Shown: positions 43,874-52,977 of the stretch, one piece after another
Numbering within the stretch: the stretch's first letter is position 1
Layout of the letters: each line of letters opens with the position of its first letter
Source of the DNA: Bradysia coprophila
Taxonomy: Eukaryota > Arthropoda > Insecta > Diptera > Sciaridae
NCBI RefSeq assembly: GCF_014529535.1
Contig: NW_023503337.1
Span: 372,001-436,000 of the forward strand
Direction: 5' to 3'
Length of the DNA: 64,000 nt
The notes under the pieces: generated by a model
Told to the model about the DNA's origin: nothing
What the model saw: only the letters and a program-made list of their open reading frames with translations
The model's database searches: none
Program-made: the position numbers and the translations under genes

Positions 43874-44572
43874 TATAAGGTCATCTTATTCGATTCATAT
43901 GGAACACTAATCGACGTTGATGATTTACTGGAAAATACTCAAAATGTAATCAGTTCAACAGACCTTAAACTTCCGACAGAGCTGATAAACTTATGGAGAG
44001 CCAAGCAATTAGATTATACATGGTTGAGATCACTAATGAAAAATCCAATGGCTGATTCATATCAAGACTTTTGGGTGGTGACTCGGGACGCATTAAAATT
44101 TTCTTTGGCCAAATTGAATATTTCGTCGACACAGTCCCAGCTAGACAATCTGATGAATGGTTGGCTACATCTCCGTCTCTTTCCCGATGTAAAGGAGTCG
44201 TTAACGGTACTCAAGAAGAATTACCAACTGGCAATATTGTCGAACGGAACTCCTCACATGTTAAGAGAAGTATCCAAATCGAATGGATTAGGTGATTTCA
44301 TTAGTCCTGCCAATGAAATTAGCGTTGATGACGTAAAAGTGTTTAAACCACACCCAAGTGTATACGCTTTAGCCGAAAGCAAATTACGTGTTTCCAAGTC
44401 CGAAATTCTGTTCGTATCAGGCAATAGCTGGGACGTTATTGGCGCCAAAACTTATGGATTTGAATCGATTTGGATCAATCGAAAAAATGTACCGGAGGAT
44501 CAGCTGAATACAATGGCTGATATGCAATTTCCGGATTTAATTCAGTTAACGAAACGTTTCGGCTCGTCTTAA
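43874..44572 (+). CDS. Haloacid dehalogenase type II-like hydrolase (catalytic exon)
   Basis: 232 codons plus TAA. All type II L-2-haloacid dehalogenase signatures are visible: the nucleophile Asp in ILFDSYGTLIDV, the substrate-site Arg and following block in LWRAKQLDYTWLRSLM, the Ser-Asn of AILSNGTPHML, the Lys of DDVKVFKPHPSVYALA, and Ser/Asn/Asp of ILFVSGNSWDVIGAKTYG. In bacteria such enzymes hydrolyse short 2-haloacids; the insect substrate cannot be told from sequence. The length (about 250 residues with the leader) matches the bacterial family. It has a eukaryotic structure (intron, AATAAA at 44599, possible mitochondrial leader). The similarity to bacterial motifs is so close that an old transfer from bacteria is possible. 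Its 3' end converges on the minus-strand MATH-like gene. Confidence 0.88.
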   Translation, partial: YKVILFDSYGTLIDVDDLLENTQNVISSTDLKLPTELINLWRAKQLDYTWLRSLMKNPMADSYQDFWVVTRDALKFSLAKLNISSTQSQLDNLMNGWLHLRLFPDVKESLTVLKKNYQLAILSNGTPHMLREVSKSNGLGDFISPANEISVDDVKVFKPHPSVYALAESKLRVSKSEILFVSGNSWDVIGAKTYGFESIWINRKNVPEDQLNTMADMQFPDLIQLTKRFGSS

Positions 44573-44598
44573 GTTTACATCAAGTTTGTGACACAAAC

Positions 44599-44604
44599 AA
44601 TAAA
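44599..44604 (+). terminator. Polyadenylation signal of the haloacid-dehalogenase-like gene
   Basis: AATAAA 27 bases after the stop codon. Confidence 0.65.
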
Positions 44605-44770
44605 CCAAATTGACTACTCGCCAAAAGGATTTTTTGCCAATTTCGTGTAACAGGTCAGGCCTTAGTATCGGGAATGAGCCATGAGTGTCGATTAACTAGG
44701 GTTTGACCACGCTAGTTTAACAGCAGCTGCCCTTAAATAAAAGCATGATTCGTCAAAGATAAATCAAAAT

Positions 44771-44776
44771 TTTATT
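44771..44776 (-). terminator. Polyadenylation signal of the MATH-like gene
   Basis: TTTATT on the plus strand (AATAAA on the minus), about 170 bases beyond the stop of the minus-strand gene. Together with the signal at 44599 it leaves a convergent gap of about 170 bases. Confidence 0.5.
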
Positions 44777-44945
44777 TAATACAAAAACTTGAAGGATAGT
44801 AGTCCCGCATCACTTAAAACTATTTTCAAAATGATGGATTTTTTCCCGAAGTGTACGTTGATCGTTCGACTCGTCATCACCAGGCAACTGTAATTTAGTA
44901 CCATTTTTCGATCAAAAAAGTTTCTTAATTTAACGCAACGGATGT

Positions 44946-45998
44946 TCAAACCATATCCGAGTCCGACGTACTCGTTTCAGATCTCTCTTCTGTGCCAGAC
45001 TGTGCCATTTCCGGATCCGCTTTTTTGGCAACATTAATGTCAGAAGTCTTTAAGCATTCGCTGTTCTTTGATGGGGTCAAAGGAGATTTTGATTTCCTCA
45101 CATTGTCATTCGGATTCAGCCACTGTCTAGCCTTTTCTCGTTCATTTGGATCAAAAATAATCGTTCGCGAGGATGGTCGCCTATGCTTGAAATTGCCTCG
45201 TTGACAGTTAACAAAACTTTCAGCAGGATTTTCGCGTGGTGGCCGAAGCGGCTGCATCAATCGATTGCACAAAATTGGAGATTTTGATTCGAATGGGTTT
45301 GGTGGACTGAGAAACTCAACACTAATTTCCGTGGAAGAAGTTGGCTTGGTGGTGGTTTGGTTCGATGAACTCTGAAAATCAACTTCCATTGGTGAACAGT
45401 CGTGTTTGCCAACGATTTTATCCTTCACAACGGCCGGCGACATAGAGCGTGATTTTTTCAACGGACTGATAGTGAATGTGGAACCTGCTTCATTTAAACC
45501 TCGTTTGTTATCGTATGAAAGTAGTCGGAATGTGCATCGGATGAATAACATTTCGCTTTCTTTGTTGATTTCGTTGTTTTGTGACAGAATTAAGGGTCCG
45601 GCCCAATTTCGCAACTTGTCACTTGCCACAAACACAGATTCACTTGCATTAGATGACACTGTAATATCAGTCTGCGATCGCAACGATTTTTTAGTCATAT
45701 ATGCTTGGATGTTCATTTTCAATACAGTCTTTTCGCATGACGTTAACATTAAATACAAGCGGCAGTCGTTACTGGGATTTCCAAAGTCATATTGACCATT
45801 TGGATAAAAAATCATTTTCCACTTCGATCGACAACCTTTAAAATCCAGGTCAAAATGGTCTTTCGTTGTAATTGACTCTCCGATTTGTACATAACGTCGG
45901 ATGTCCTTGTAGTTTGGTATTTTGCAGCGAACCATTGCGTAATCATCGTTTATCTGTATGTCTCCAACTTTAAAACTCTTGTCGTAATTGACAATCAT
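44946..45998 (-). CDS. MATH/TRAF-like domain protein, intronless
   Basis: 350 codons from ATG at 45998 (context CAAGAAA-ATG). Residues of about 5 to 160 look like a MATH (meprin and TRAF homology) fold: SKWKMIFYPNGQYDFG, RLYLMLTSCEK, SDKLRNWAGPLILSQNNEIN and MLFIRCTFRLLS fall in the order of the family's W-x-x-x-hydrophobic-YPNG, L-x-L-x-L and final beta-strand motifs. The remaining 190 residues are Ser/Pro/Lys-rich and probably disordered (KKSRSMSP), with a basic patch (KHRRPSSRTIIFDPNEREK) and an acidic/Ser tail (TSTSDSDMV). There is no BTB, RING or peptidase domain. MATH domains bind peptides, so an adaptor role is plausible but inferred. It is intronless and convergent with the dehalogenase-like gene. 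Confidence 0.75.
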   Translation of the reverse strand: MIVNYDKSFKVGDIQINDDYAMVRCKIPNYKDIRRYVQIGESITTKDHFDLDFKGCRSKWKMIFYPNGQYDFGNPSNDCRLYLMLTSCEKTVLKMNIQAYMTKKSLRSQTDITVSSNASESVFVASDKLRNWAGPLILSQNNEINKESEMLFIRCTFRLLSYDNKRGLNEAGSTFTISPLKKSRSMSPAVVKDKIVGKHDCSPMEVDFQSSSNQTTTKPTSSTEISVEFLSPPNPFESKSPILCNRLMQPLRPPRENPAESFVNCQRGNFKHRRPSSRTIIFDPNEREKARQWLNPNDNVRKSKSPLTPSKNSECLKTSDINVAKKADPEMAQSGTEERSETSTSDSDMV

Positions 45999-46259
45999 TT
46001 TCTTGTTTATTTATTTCGAATTTAACAATTTTTATGCCAGATTCCGATTCCGAGAGGAAAACAAAATACGAAAATTCTTTTGTTTACCAGTGAAAAATAT
46101 GGTGAGCGCTCGAAAAGAACGGCAGAGCAATGAAAACAGAGAAATGACAATTTTCAGAGATTTTTAAACAGATAGATGCTAAGGTGACGGCTGGCAACTC
46201 TCTGCTTTTAAACGTTTAAATAAAAAACCAACTTGTAACCCCTACGGATAATAACTGTT

Positions 46260-47708
46260 CACGGTGGGTTTGAACGAATATTAAATAAACGTGTAAGTTT
46301 CCAACCCGGTTTTTTTCATAAGTGAGTTGGGGGAGGGAAGTGCTATTCAAGTAAACAAGTTTTAGCAAAATCCCCTGAGCTGTTCGTGAGAACCACCACC
46401 AGCGTCAGTCAGGGCTTGTGAAACAGTGAGGACTTAAGATTTACATTGGAATTGGTAGAGGGACAAATTCTAAGATTTACAGTGTAAAAATTATGGCTCT
46501 CGATAATTTCTTCATTGAGTAATAGTAGCTAAAAGTAAAAATTTCACCATGTTAAAAGACTGATTTCTCATTTACGAAACAACCGAGGAAGCCTGTAATA
46601 GTCATCCCAGACTAGTTTTGCAAACCCTTTCGAATAGCAAACAAACTGTTTTTAAATCGAAGTTTTCTGTTACCTTTTCAGAAATTGCACTTTTAGACTA
46701 CCCTCGGCGAACTTTGGCCGCTTCCATACCTTAATGGTATGAGTATTTCACATCGATGGGGTAGCTCATGTTATAGGCTGGAGTCTCAGCTTTACAACGA
46801 TATCAAATATGCCATGCTTGATCATGTAGAAGAAATTTTGATGAGAGATTTTTGCATTGAGGTCGTTCTACTTGCAAATCTAGAGCTAACTAAATAAAAT
46901 TATCTATCTTATGAACAAAAACAAATATTTTAATCAAAAAATGAATTTAAATGATCAATAGACATAAAAAAGACAAAAAGTCTTGAGATATCTGTCTTTC
47001 AACATGGTGAAATTTTGACTTTTAGCTACTATTGCTCAATGAAGAAATTATCGATAGCCATAATTTTTACACTGTAAATGTTAGAATTCGTCCCTCTACC
47101 AATTCCAATGTAAATCCTCAGTCCTCACTGTTTTACAAGCCCTGGCTGACGCTGTTGTTGGTTCTCAGAAACAGCTCTGGGGATTTTTCTAAAACTTGTT
47201 TACTTTTTTTTTTTTTTTTTTGTTGGTTTTGAGACCGTTCTAACAGCCTTTTACAGCCAATAACAAGTTCAGTCTGGACCACCGGCTTTACGTGACTTCC
47301 GAACCACGCCTCGAAGTATGTAATTACTCTCTGAGGAAAGTTAGGTGCGAAATTAATATCTCGCCTTAATGTAGGCTAGACATATGTACACAAATTCATC
47401 GTATTTGGGTTACGTCATACGATTCATTCAGTGTGTACATCGTTGCAGCCACCAAAAACACCGCAACTACCCAAATTATGAAGCTTGAGTGAACTAAGGA
47501 CGTTACCAATGCGATATAATCGCTAGAAAAATTCCATGCGGAATTTGTCTGTCACGGGAATCGAACCCGGATCATTTTGGTGGAAGGCTAGTACGTAACC
47601 ACTGAGCCATCCCGTCACATAACAGCACTTCCCTCTCCCGACTCGCTTATGAAAAAAACAGGGTTGGAAACTTACACGTTTATTTAAAATTCGTTCAAAC
47701 CCACCGTG
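46260..47708. mobile_element. Inverted-repeat (foldback-type) transposon with long arms
   Basis: The left arm, about 46260-46576, and the right arm, about 46982-47708 (interrupted by a SINE), are inverted copies over about 300 bases with scattered mismatches. Outer ends read CACGGTGGGTTTGAACGAAT and its complement; inner ends read CACCATGTT(A/G)AAAGAC. A 4-base TGTT occurs directly outside each end and may be the target duplication. The spacer of about 405 bases holds no ORF, so the element is non-autonomous. Removing the SINE makes the arms nearly equal. Confidence 0.8.
47204..47620 (-). mobile_element. tRNA-derived SINE inserted in the right arm of the inverted-repeat element
   Basis: On the minus strand it starts with a tRNA-like head: A box TGGCTCAGTGG (complement of 47599-47609) and B box GGTTCGATTCC (complement of 47557-47567), about 32 bases apart. 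A unique body of about 330 bases follows, then an A tail of 18 bases (T run at 47204-47221). These are the parts of a Pol III-transcribed SINE. The uninterrupted left arm of the host element shows the empty site: six bases there are replaced by about five plus the SINE, and I could not make out a target duplication. No active-tRNA cloverleaf forms (mismatches in the acceptor and T stems). Confidence 0.85.
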
Positions 47709-48055
47709 TGTTGACATTAAAGCGAGAAGTCCGAAGAACAATTTATTATGACTCGAGTAAGGGGACCTTCATTGCTATGTTTCATTCTCCTATCATAACA
47801 GTCTGTATCAACGCAATAAATGATGAAAGTAAGGAAATAGATTTTTGCACAATTATATTATATTTTCAGTAGATTTCTCCATAAAATTACTGATGTAAGC
47901 GTTTGTGTACCGAATTTACTTCTATAACATTCCATTTACCAGCAGAGTGAAGTTATTTCACCCAAGGTTGTAGAATTATAGGCAAAATAAAAATGTGCAG
48001 GCTATAGACCTTTTAAGTTGAAAAAAAGACTAGGTGGTCTGGAGGTATGAATTGA

Positions 48056-48165
48056 CAGTTGACAGCTGTGATCGGTTCGCTTTTGGTCACTATCGTTCAC
48101 TTTTCACTTTTATTCAACGAAAGTGAACACAATCAATGAAAAGCGAACCGATTGCAGCTGTCAGA
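48056..48165. repeat. Hairpin MITE-like element (about 110 bp)
   Basis: 48061-48084 (GACAGCTGTGATCGGTTCGC...) and 48139-48162 (...GCGAACCGATTGCAGCTGTC) are inverted copies with two mismatches over 24 bases. Inner TTCACTTT / AAAGTGAA segments extend the pairing. Confidence 0.7.
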
Positions 48166-48334
48166 TGTTACAGCTGTTACAATATGCCAGATATGTGTGC
48201 ATAACAATCTTTCGGAATTTTTGCCTTAATTTACTTAATTATAAAAACAGAAATATTTTGAAGATTGACTTTTGATGATGTAAAAATAGTACCATTCTTT
48301 GATACTGTACATACTCAAAATTCTAAATAACACC

Positions 48335-48535
48335 CGTCTTCACCCGTCTGTAGAAACTTCTCGAAAAGTTCTTCCCGCTGATAAAATTTCACGGTAAGTT
48401 CTTCCCAGTGGTAGCTATTTCCGATTTCCTGGTGACAGCTATTTTCCGGTTAGTTCTGAATTCTTCCTGCTTATAGATATTTCCCGGTGAGCACTTCCCA
48501 CTGATAGATATTTCCCGGTGAGGTCTAATTTTTAC
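48335..48535 (+). repeat. Degenerate tandem repeat
   Basis: About five imperfect units of roughly 30 to 40 bases containing CTTCCC(G/A)CTGATAGATATT and TTTCCCGGTGA. The later units (48440-48525) are the most regular. It lies just upstream of the RpSA promoter region. Confidence 0.6.
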
Positions 48536-48867
48536 AGTAAAAGAAAATCGCCTTCGATGAAGGCTAAATTTCCCGGTATCCAATTTTTCGCCCCGACGAC
48601 TTCCCGGTATCTAGGATACCAGGATACTGCATTATTTCCATGCACGCCCAACAACCTAACTATACATCCATTATTTTCAACTATCTCCCGCACTAATTCA
48701 AATTCTTGCCGAGCAAACTGTATGTCACTTTGTAAACCCATTCCGATTTCCAGCAGAAATCTTTTTTTAACGAAACTTTTGACATTTAAATCTTTCGTAC
48801 AGTTTGAGCGTGTGTGTGATGTCACTTTATTTACGTAAACGTATCAACTCGTCCATTTCAAAATTAC

Positions 48868-48885
48868 CTTCCAGTGGCATCAGAC
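48868..48885 (+). promoter_or_regulatory. RpSA: RpSA 5' terminal oligopyrimidine leader exon and first donor
   Basis: A CTTCC pyrimidine tract at 48868-48872 is followed 13 bases later by a strong donor, GTAAGT, at 48886. An acceptor, CATTCACAG, ends at 49242, 33 bases before the RpSA ATG. A tiny non-coding first exon starting at a pyrimidine tract is the usual arrangement for ribosomal protein genes; TOP leaders couple translation to growth signalling. The intron (48886-49242) shows no snoRNA I could recognise. Confidence 0.6.
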
Positions 48886-49275
48886 GTAAGTAATTTTAAA
48901 TTTATGAAAATCAATATCAATTGCATTTATAAATGAATATTTTGTGTATTTTCGTGACAACAATTCACTAGATTATCTATAAAAACTAAAGCCGATGTTT
49001 AAAGCGTGACAATAATCTCAATATTTGTCAATTTTTTGACCAATTCGCATGCGGCCACGTGCATCATGTCATTATGACAAATTAGAATTGTTTCGGGATG
49101 ACCAGACTTTGATCAATATTTCGATGTCATGGTGTAGTGTGGAAATGTACAATTTGTTCCGAAATGCAGCCGGTTTTTTTCCTGATAAAAATTTTCCAGC
49201 AAACCAAACGCAGAACATAACCCAACTTTTACCCATTCACAGGTTATTCGTAACTCTAAATAAAAAAACGTTACA

Positions 49276-49494
49276 ATGTCGGGAGGATTGGATACCTTGG
49301 CACTTAATGTGTCAGATATAACCAAGATGTTGGCCGCCACCACACATCTGGGATCGGACAAAGTCAATTTCCAAATGGAACAATACGTGTACAAACGACG
49401 CCCGGATGGTGTTCATATCATCAATTTGGGACGTACATGGGAGAAATTGTTGCTAGCCGCTCGTGCTATTGCAGCTATTGAACACCCTCAAGAT
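49276..49494 (+). CDS. RpSA: Ribosomal protein SA (uS2), coding exon 1
   Basis: 73 codons from ATG at 49276 to the phase-0 donor GTAAGT. It reads [20 protein letters not shown], then [20 protein letters not shown] and [19 protein letters not shown], nearly colinear with animal RPSA/stubarista. This is a component of the small ribosomal subunit (also known as the laminin receptor precursor). The start is fixed by the conserved MSGGLD N-terminus. Confidence 0.98.
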
Positions 49495-49531
49495 GTAAGT
49501 GACGATTTCGTTAATCAATTCGCATCAATTA

Positions 49532-49627
49532 CGAGTGGCTTCATGTTATGATGAAATTCACATTATCATCTTTCGGGGCTGATTGTCTCTGATGCAAACG
49601 TTTTAAACTGATTCCATAAGCCACTCG
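49532..49627 (+). ncRNA. Box C/D snoRNA in the RpSA intron, predicted guide for 28S rRNA 2'-O-methylation
   Basis: The intron (49495-49701) contains box C ATGATGA (49548-49554) and box D CTGA (49608-49611). These are enclosed by a 10-bp perfect stem, CGAGTGGCTT (49532-49541) with AAGCCACTCG (49618-49627), extended by ATG/CAT next to the boxes. Internal D' CTGA (49579-49582) and a C'-like CTGATGC (49589-49595) are present. The guide before D' (49567-49577, CATCTTTCGGG) is complementary over 11 bases to the conserved eukaryotic 28S sequence CCCGAAAGATG. By the D+5 rule the methylated residue is the G of CCCG, which I believe corresponds to yeast 25S G805 and Drosophila 28S G980. A second guide before box D has no target I recognise. 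Confidence 0.85.
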
Positions 49628-49701
49628 AATTGCAACGGCCTTGTTCGTGTCGACGTCTTATCGTTCTCATTTGACATAACGTAATCATTGGTCGTTTTCA
49701 G

Positions 49702-50322
49702 GTGTTCGTCATCTCATCCCGTTTGTACGGACAACGTGCTGTACTAAAGTTCGCCAGCTACTGTCAGGCTACACCAATTGCTGGTCGTTTCACTCCTGGT
49801 GCCTTCACCAATCAAATCCAACAGGCTTTCCGCGAACCGCGTCTATTGGTCGTCACCGATCCGTTGACCGATCACCAACCCATCATCGAGGCTTCGTATG
49901 TGAACATCCCAGTCATCGCATTCTGTAACACCGACAGTCCATTGAAATACATCGACATTGCCATTCCATGCAACACCAAGGCCACGCACTCGATCGGTTT
50001 GATGTGGTGGTTGTTGTCGCGCGAAGTTTTACGCTTGCGTGGACGCATTTCACGCAAAGACGAATGGAACACAGTCGTCGATTTGTTCTTCTATCGCGAT
50101 CCCGATGAGACAGAAAAGGAAGAAGCTGCCGCTAAGGAAGCCGTACCAGCTATCAAAGAGGACGCACATGTTCAAGATGTTGCCGAGCCAGAAAACTGGG
50201 AAGAAGCTGCACCAGCACACAAGGTTGCATTCGTTCCAGCTGATGACTGGAATGATGACGAACAAACTGCAGCTGTTCCAGCTAAAGCTGCCACCTGGGG
50301 TGGCGGCAGCGGTGGTTTTTAA
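49702..50322 (+). CDS. RpSA: Ribosomal protein SA (uS2), coding exon 2
   Basis: 206 codons plus TAA after the acceptor TCGTTTTCAG; phase 0 gives [18 protein letters not shown]. It carries the highly conserved block [69 protein letters not shown] and DLFFYRDP, then an acidic Ala/Glu tail with DDWNDDEQ and a Gly-rich end (TWGGGSGGF), as in other animals. The total is 279 residues with exon 1, about 20 shorter than the human protein, the shortening being in the tail. It is expected in the cytosolic 40S subunit. Confidence 0.98.
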   Translation: MFVISSRLYGQRAVLKFASYCQATPIAGRFTPGAFTNQIQQAFREPRLLVVTDPLTDHQPIIEASYVNIPVIAFCNTDSPLKYIDIAIPCNTKATHSIGLMWWLLSREVLRLRGRISRKDEWNTVVDLFFYRDPDETEKEEAAAKEAVPAIKEDAHVQDVAEPENWEEAAPAHKVAFVPADDWNDDEQTAAVPAKAATWGGGSGGF

Positions 50323-50345
50323 ATGTTTGACCATTGTGAGTGGAA

Positions 50346-50351
50346 AATAAA
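50346..50351 (+). terminator. RpSA: RpSA polyadenylation signal
   Basis: AATAAA 24 bases after the stop codon, consistent with the short 3' UTRs of ribosomal protein genes. Confidence 0.7.
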
Positions 50352-51680
50352 GTTCACAGTCCACAAGGATAATACTGTGTTGTCTTTCACTGGGTGTGTG
50401 TACTCACACCACCTCTATATCCGAAACGTCTCGCTTTGGGCCCTTCGTTTCGGTGAAAGAAGAATTGAATGAAAATTCTACTCACCAAAGAACTCAGCAT
50501 TTTGAACAAGACGAGACGCAGCATGCAAAGACCGATAATTATGGTAGGTAACGCAGATACAACTGATTGGTGCAAAACCTTGATTTGTTCACCCAAATTT
50601 ACTGGAATTCGATATGTTATCTGCTCCTGTAACTATCTGCAAACACCATGTTAATTAACAAGAGCCAGCCACTTATCACCATCAATATCCCAGTTCTCAC
50701 TTTATTTCTGTTCGTTTGTTAGTAATAACCAATGGTACGACAACAGCTGCAAGAAACCGTGTAAACCTTTACCATTGTTAAATGTATTGTTCAGTACAGC
50801 TGAATACCGTAGAAACAGCATCCGCTTATATGTCTTCTCTCAGTATGGGCAAATAAATATTGTAACTACTTGCCAAGATGTTCGGTTTTATGCTTCATTT
50901 GACTACGTAGACACAGTTTCCAACGATTAAGTGACCCGTCGTTTGTTTCCTTTTAACAGAGCGTTGTTTTCGCTCCTAATTTTTGTAAATATTCGGAACT
51001 ATCTCTTTGTGTTGATACGAAAAATTACAACTTGAGCGGGCAGGTAAACAAAAATATGAGTAAATTAGATCGAGTGGGACCGTTTATATAAGGGAAAAAT
51101 TATTATTTTAGATTGATATTTCGCTCATATCGACGGGACGGTAGTATCATCTCATGTACACAGTTTCTAGACACAGACAATGAAAAGTTTTGATGTCAGT
51201 TGTCAGCCAAGGAAATTATTTTATGAAAATTGGTCGAATGCATCGGGAGATGGAGCCTCGACCAATTGAATGAAATGTCGTGTTTTGCATATTAGTCGAG
51301 TTAATGTAATCCGAGTTTCGGGTTCTAGCTTTATTTCAGAAAGGATGAACTGTACTTTTCAGGCTCGCATGATGGGTCTTCGAAATAGCACTATACATGC
51401 ACTTTATACGAATAAGGTGGGTTTAAACGGGCTTTAATAACTAGCTCCCACCTTTTGGGCGGGTGAAAGGCCTACTTATTCCAGCTTGAGTCAACAAAAA
51501 AATTCTTTGACAACCGTCGAATATAAGAAGGGATGGTAATAAATGAACGTTACCAGTTTTCGGTTGACCGTAGAAAATAACTCAGTTTACAAATATTTTC
51601 TCTAAATTGTTACTAATTTCGACTTTATAACGGTTAAGTAGACCGGGAAAAAATATTACCTCGAACTCGAATATAATTTC
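50352..51680. other. Intergenic stretch without recognised gene
   Basis: Open frames of 60 to 70 codons here overlap on both strands and show no family resemblance. I see no tRNA and no clear transposon ends. Confidence 0.5.
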
Positions 51681-51779
51681 CCATATAAGAAGTAATGATT
51701 TTTGATCCCTTTTTGAGCTCTCAACGTTGTTTAAAATTTTCAGCAAGATTTTCAATCAACCTTAAATCATAAATAAAAT

Positions 51780-52055
51780 ATGATTCGTATGAGCTGTCTA
51801 TTATTCTTTTTGATTGCCTTTTTGTTAAATCAGAGTAGATGCGAAGTATGTTTTGTGAGTGTGGAACGAGAACTCGTTCACAAAATAGAATTGTGCGATA
51901 GATGTTCTTCTCTTACTCTTTTGTACAAAAAAGGAAGTCCACCGGTACTTACTATATTCACAAAACCTTCAATCGTGAAAAAATATCACGACTCGTGTGA
52001 ATTACGGCCCTCGCTTCGCTCTGGCTGCAAATTTCATTTAGGGTGGAAGCTGTAA
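51780..52055 (+). CDS. Candidate small secreted Cys-rich peptide (91 aa)
   Basis: ATG at 51780 opens 91 codons to TAA. The N-terminus has a textbook signal-peptide pattern (MIRMSCLLFFLIAFLLNQSRC). The mature part has Cys pairs CEVC and CDRC plus two later Cys, five or six depending on the cleavage site, and ends near KFHLGWKL. A TATAAG at 51684-51689 lies about 95 bases upstream and an AATAAA at 52076 follows the stop by 20 bases, so promoter, ORF and polyadenylation signal are all in place. I recognise no family. It could be a lineage-specific secreted peptide. The surrounding DNA is repeat-rich, so a chance ORF is the main alternative. Confidence 0.4.
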   Translation: MIRMSCLLFFLIAFLLNQSRCEVCFVSVERELVHKIELCDRCSSLTLLYKKGSPPVLTIFTKPSIVKKYHDSCELRPSLRSGCKFHLGWKL

Positions 52056-52253
52056 AATATGTTCTTGATTGTTGGAATAAAGCATTTAAAAACGAGCCAT
52101 CAGAGCCGCGTACAAACCCGTATATCTATTGCGTACGTGACCCTAGTGCGTCTGTCACCCTACTTTGACCGCAAGCCTTTTCCGCCCGTTAGTGTAGTTA
52201 AATTAAAATTAATATGAGATGTGTACATCTTAGAAATTGCGCATAGCAACGTT

Positions 52254-52464
52254 CCTTTCAAATGAAACAAAAATTTCAAAAAGCCCTAAAACTTAAATTT
52301 ATTGAGTATAAATACACATAGGGCCCTAGTAGCGGCCTTAGTCCAAGGGCCCAAATTTTTTTTCAACAGCATTCTATTCGGTGTTCGACTACCTTTTAAA
52401 TGAAACAAAAATTACGAAAAACAGATCAAATTTACTCGACTTATATGCAAAATACACATAGGGC
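52254..52464 (+). repeat. Direct repeat pair, about 72 bp units spaced about 138 bp
   Basis: Two copies begin CCTTT(C/T)AAATGAAACAAAAA and end AATACACATAGGGCC (first at 52254-52325, second at 52392-52464), with about 75% identity by eye. A simple GACAGACAGACGGAC stretch follows at about 52703, and a similar one occurs at about 57525. This suggests fragments of one repeat family. Confidence 0.6.
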
Positions 52465-52977
52465 CGAGTACTTTTTTTTTCCTGGATTGGTATTGACAAT
52501 ACCTATCATTTGCCGTGTCATTCACATTTCCATCGTTTATTTTGCCATAAATATCACCAAAAGACCTTAAATCACTTAGGTGGCCCAAACTCACGAAGGG
52601 CCGACCCGAATATGCCCATCTTCGAACTTAGCCTCACTATTTCGACTATCTTTCAGGGATTTTTTTTTTTATCGGATTTGATTTACTCAAGATATCGACG
52701 TGACAGACAGACGGACGAACAAAATTTTTATTGCGGATTCGTCATCTATGAACAAAGGCAAACACTTTGCCCTTACCGTCTGCTTCGAATTCCATCAATT
52801 ACACACGTCATCGTAATCCAATAAGCCCTTTGTACTTCGTACGGGGCTAAAAAGATTCAGATATTAGTTGAGAATAGTTCATCTTGCCTCCAAAGAATAT
52901 CATTTCATACGAGGCATTTTTCTGGTGTAATGCATGGTTGTAAAGGAAATCAGTTAAAAAACCCTTAAAGGGTAAAT

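Noticed and set aside
47548..47618. Functional tRNA gene on the minus strand
   Set aside because: A and B boxes are good but the acceptor and T stems do not pair properly, and the sequence continues into a SINE body with an A tail.
48886..49242. A second snoRNA in the first RpSA intron
   Set aside because: No RTGATGA/CTGA pair with a closing stem was found; an H/ACA candidate could not be supported by hand folding.
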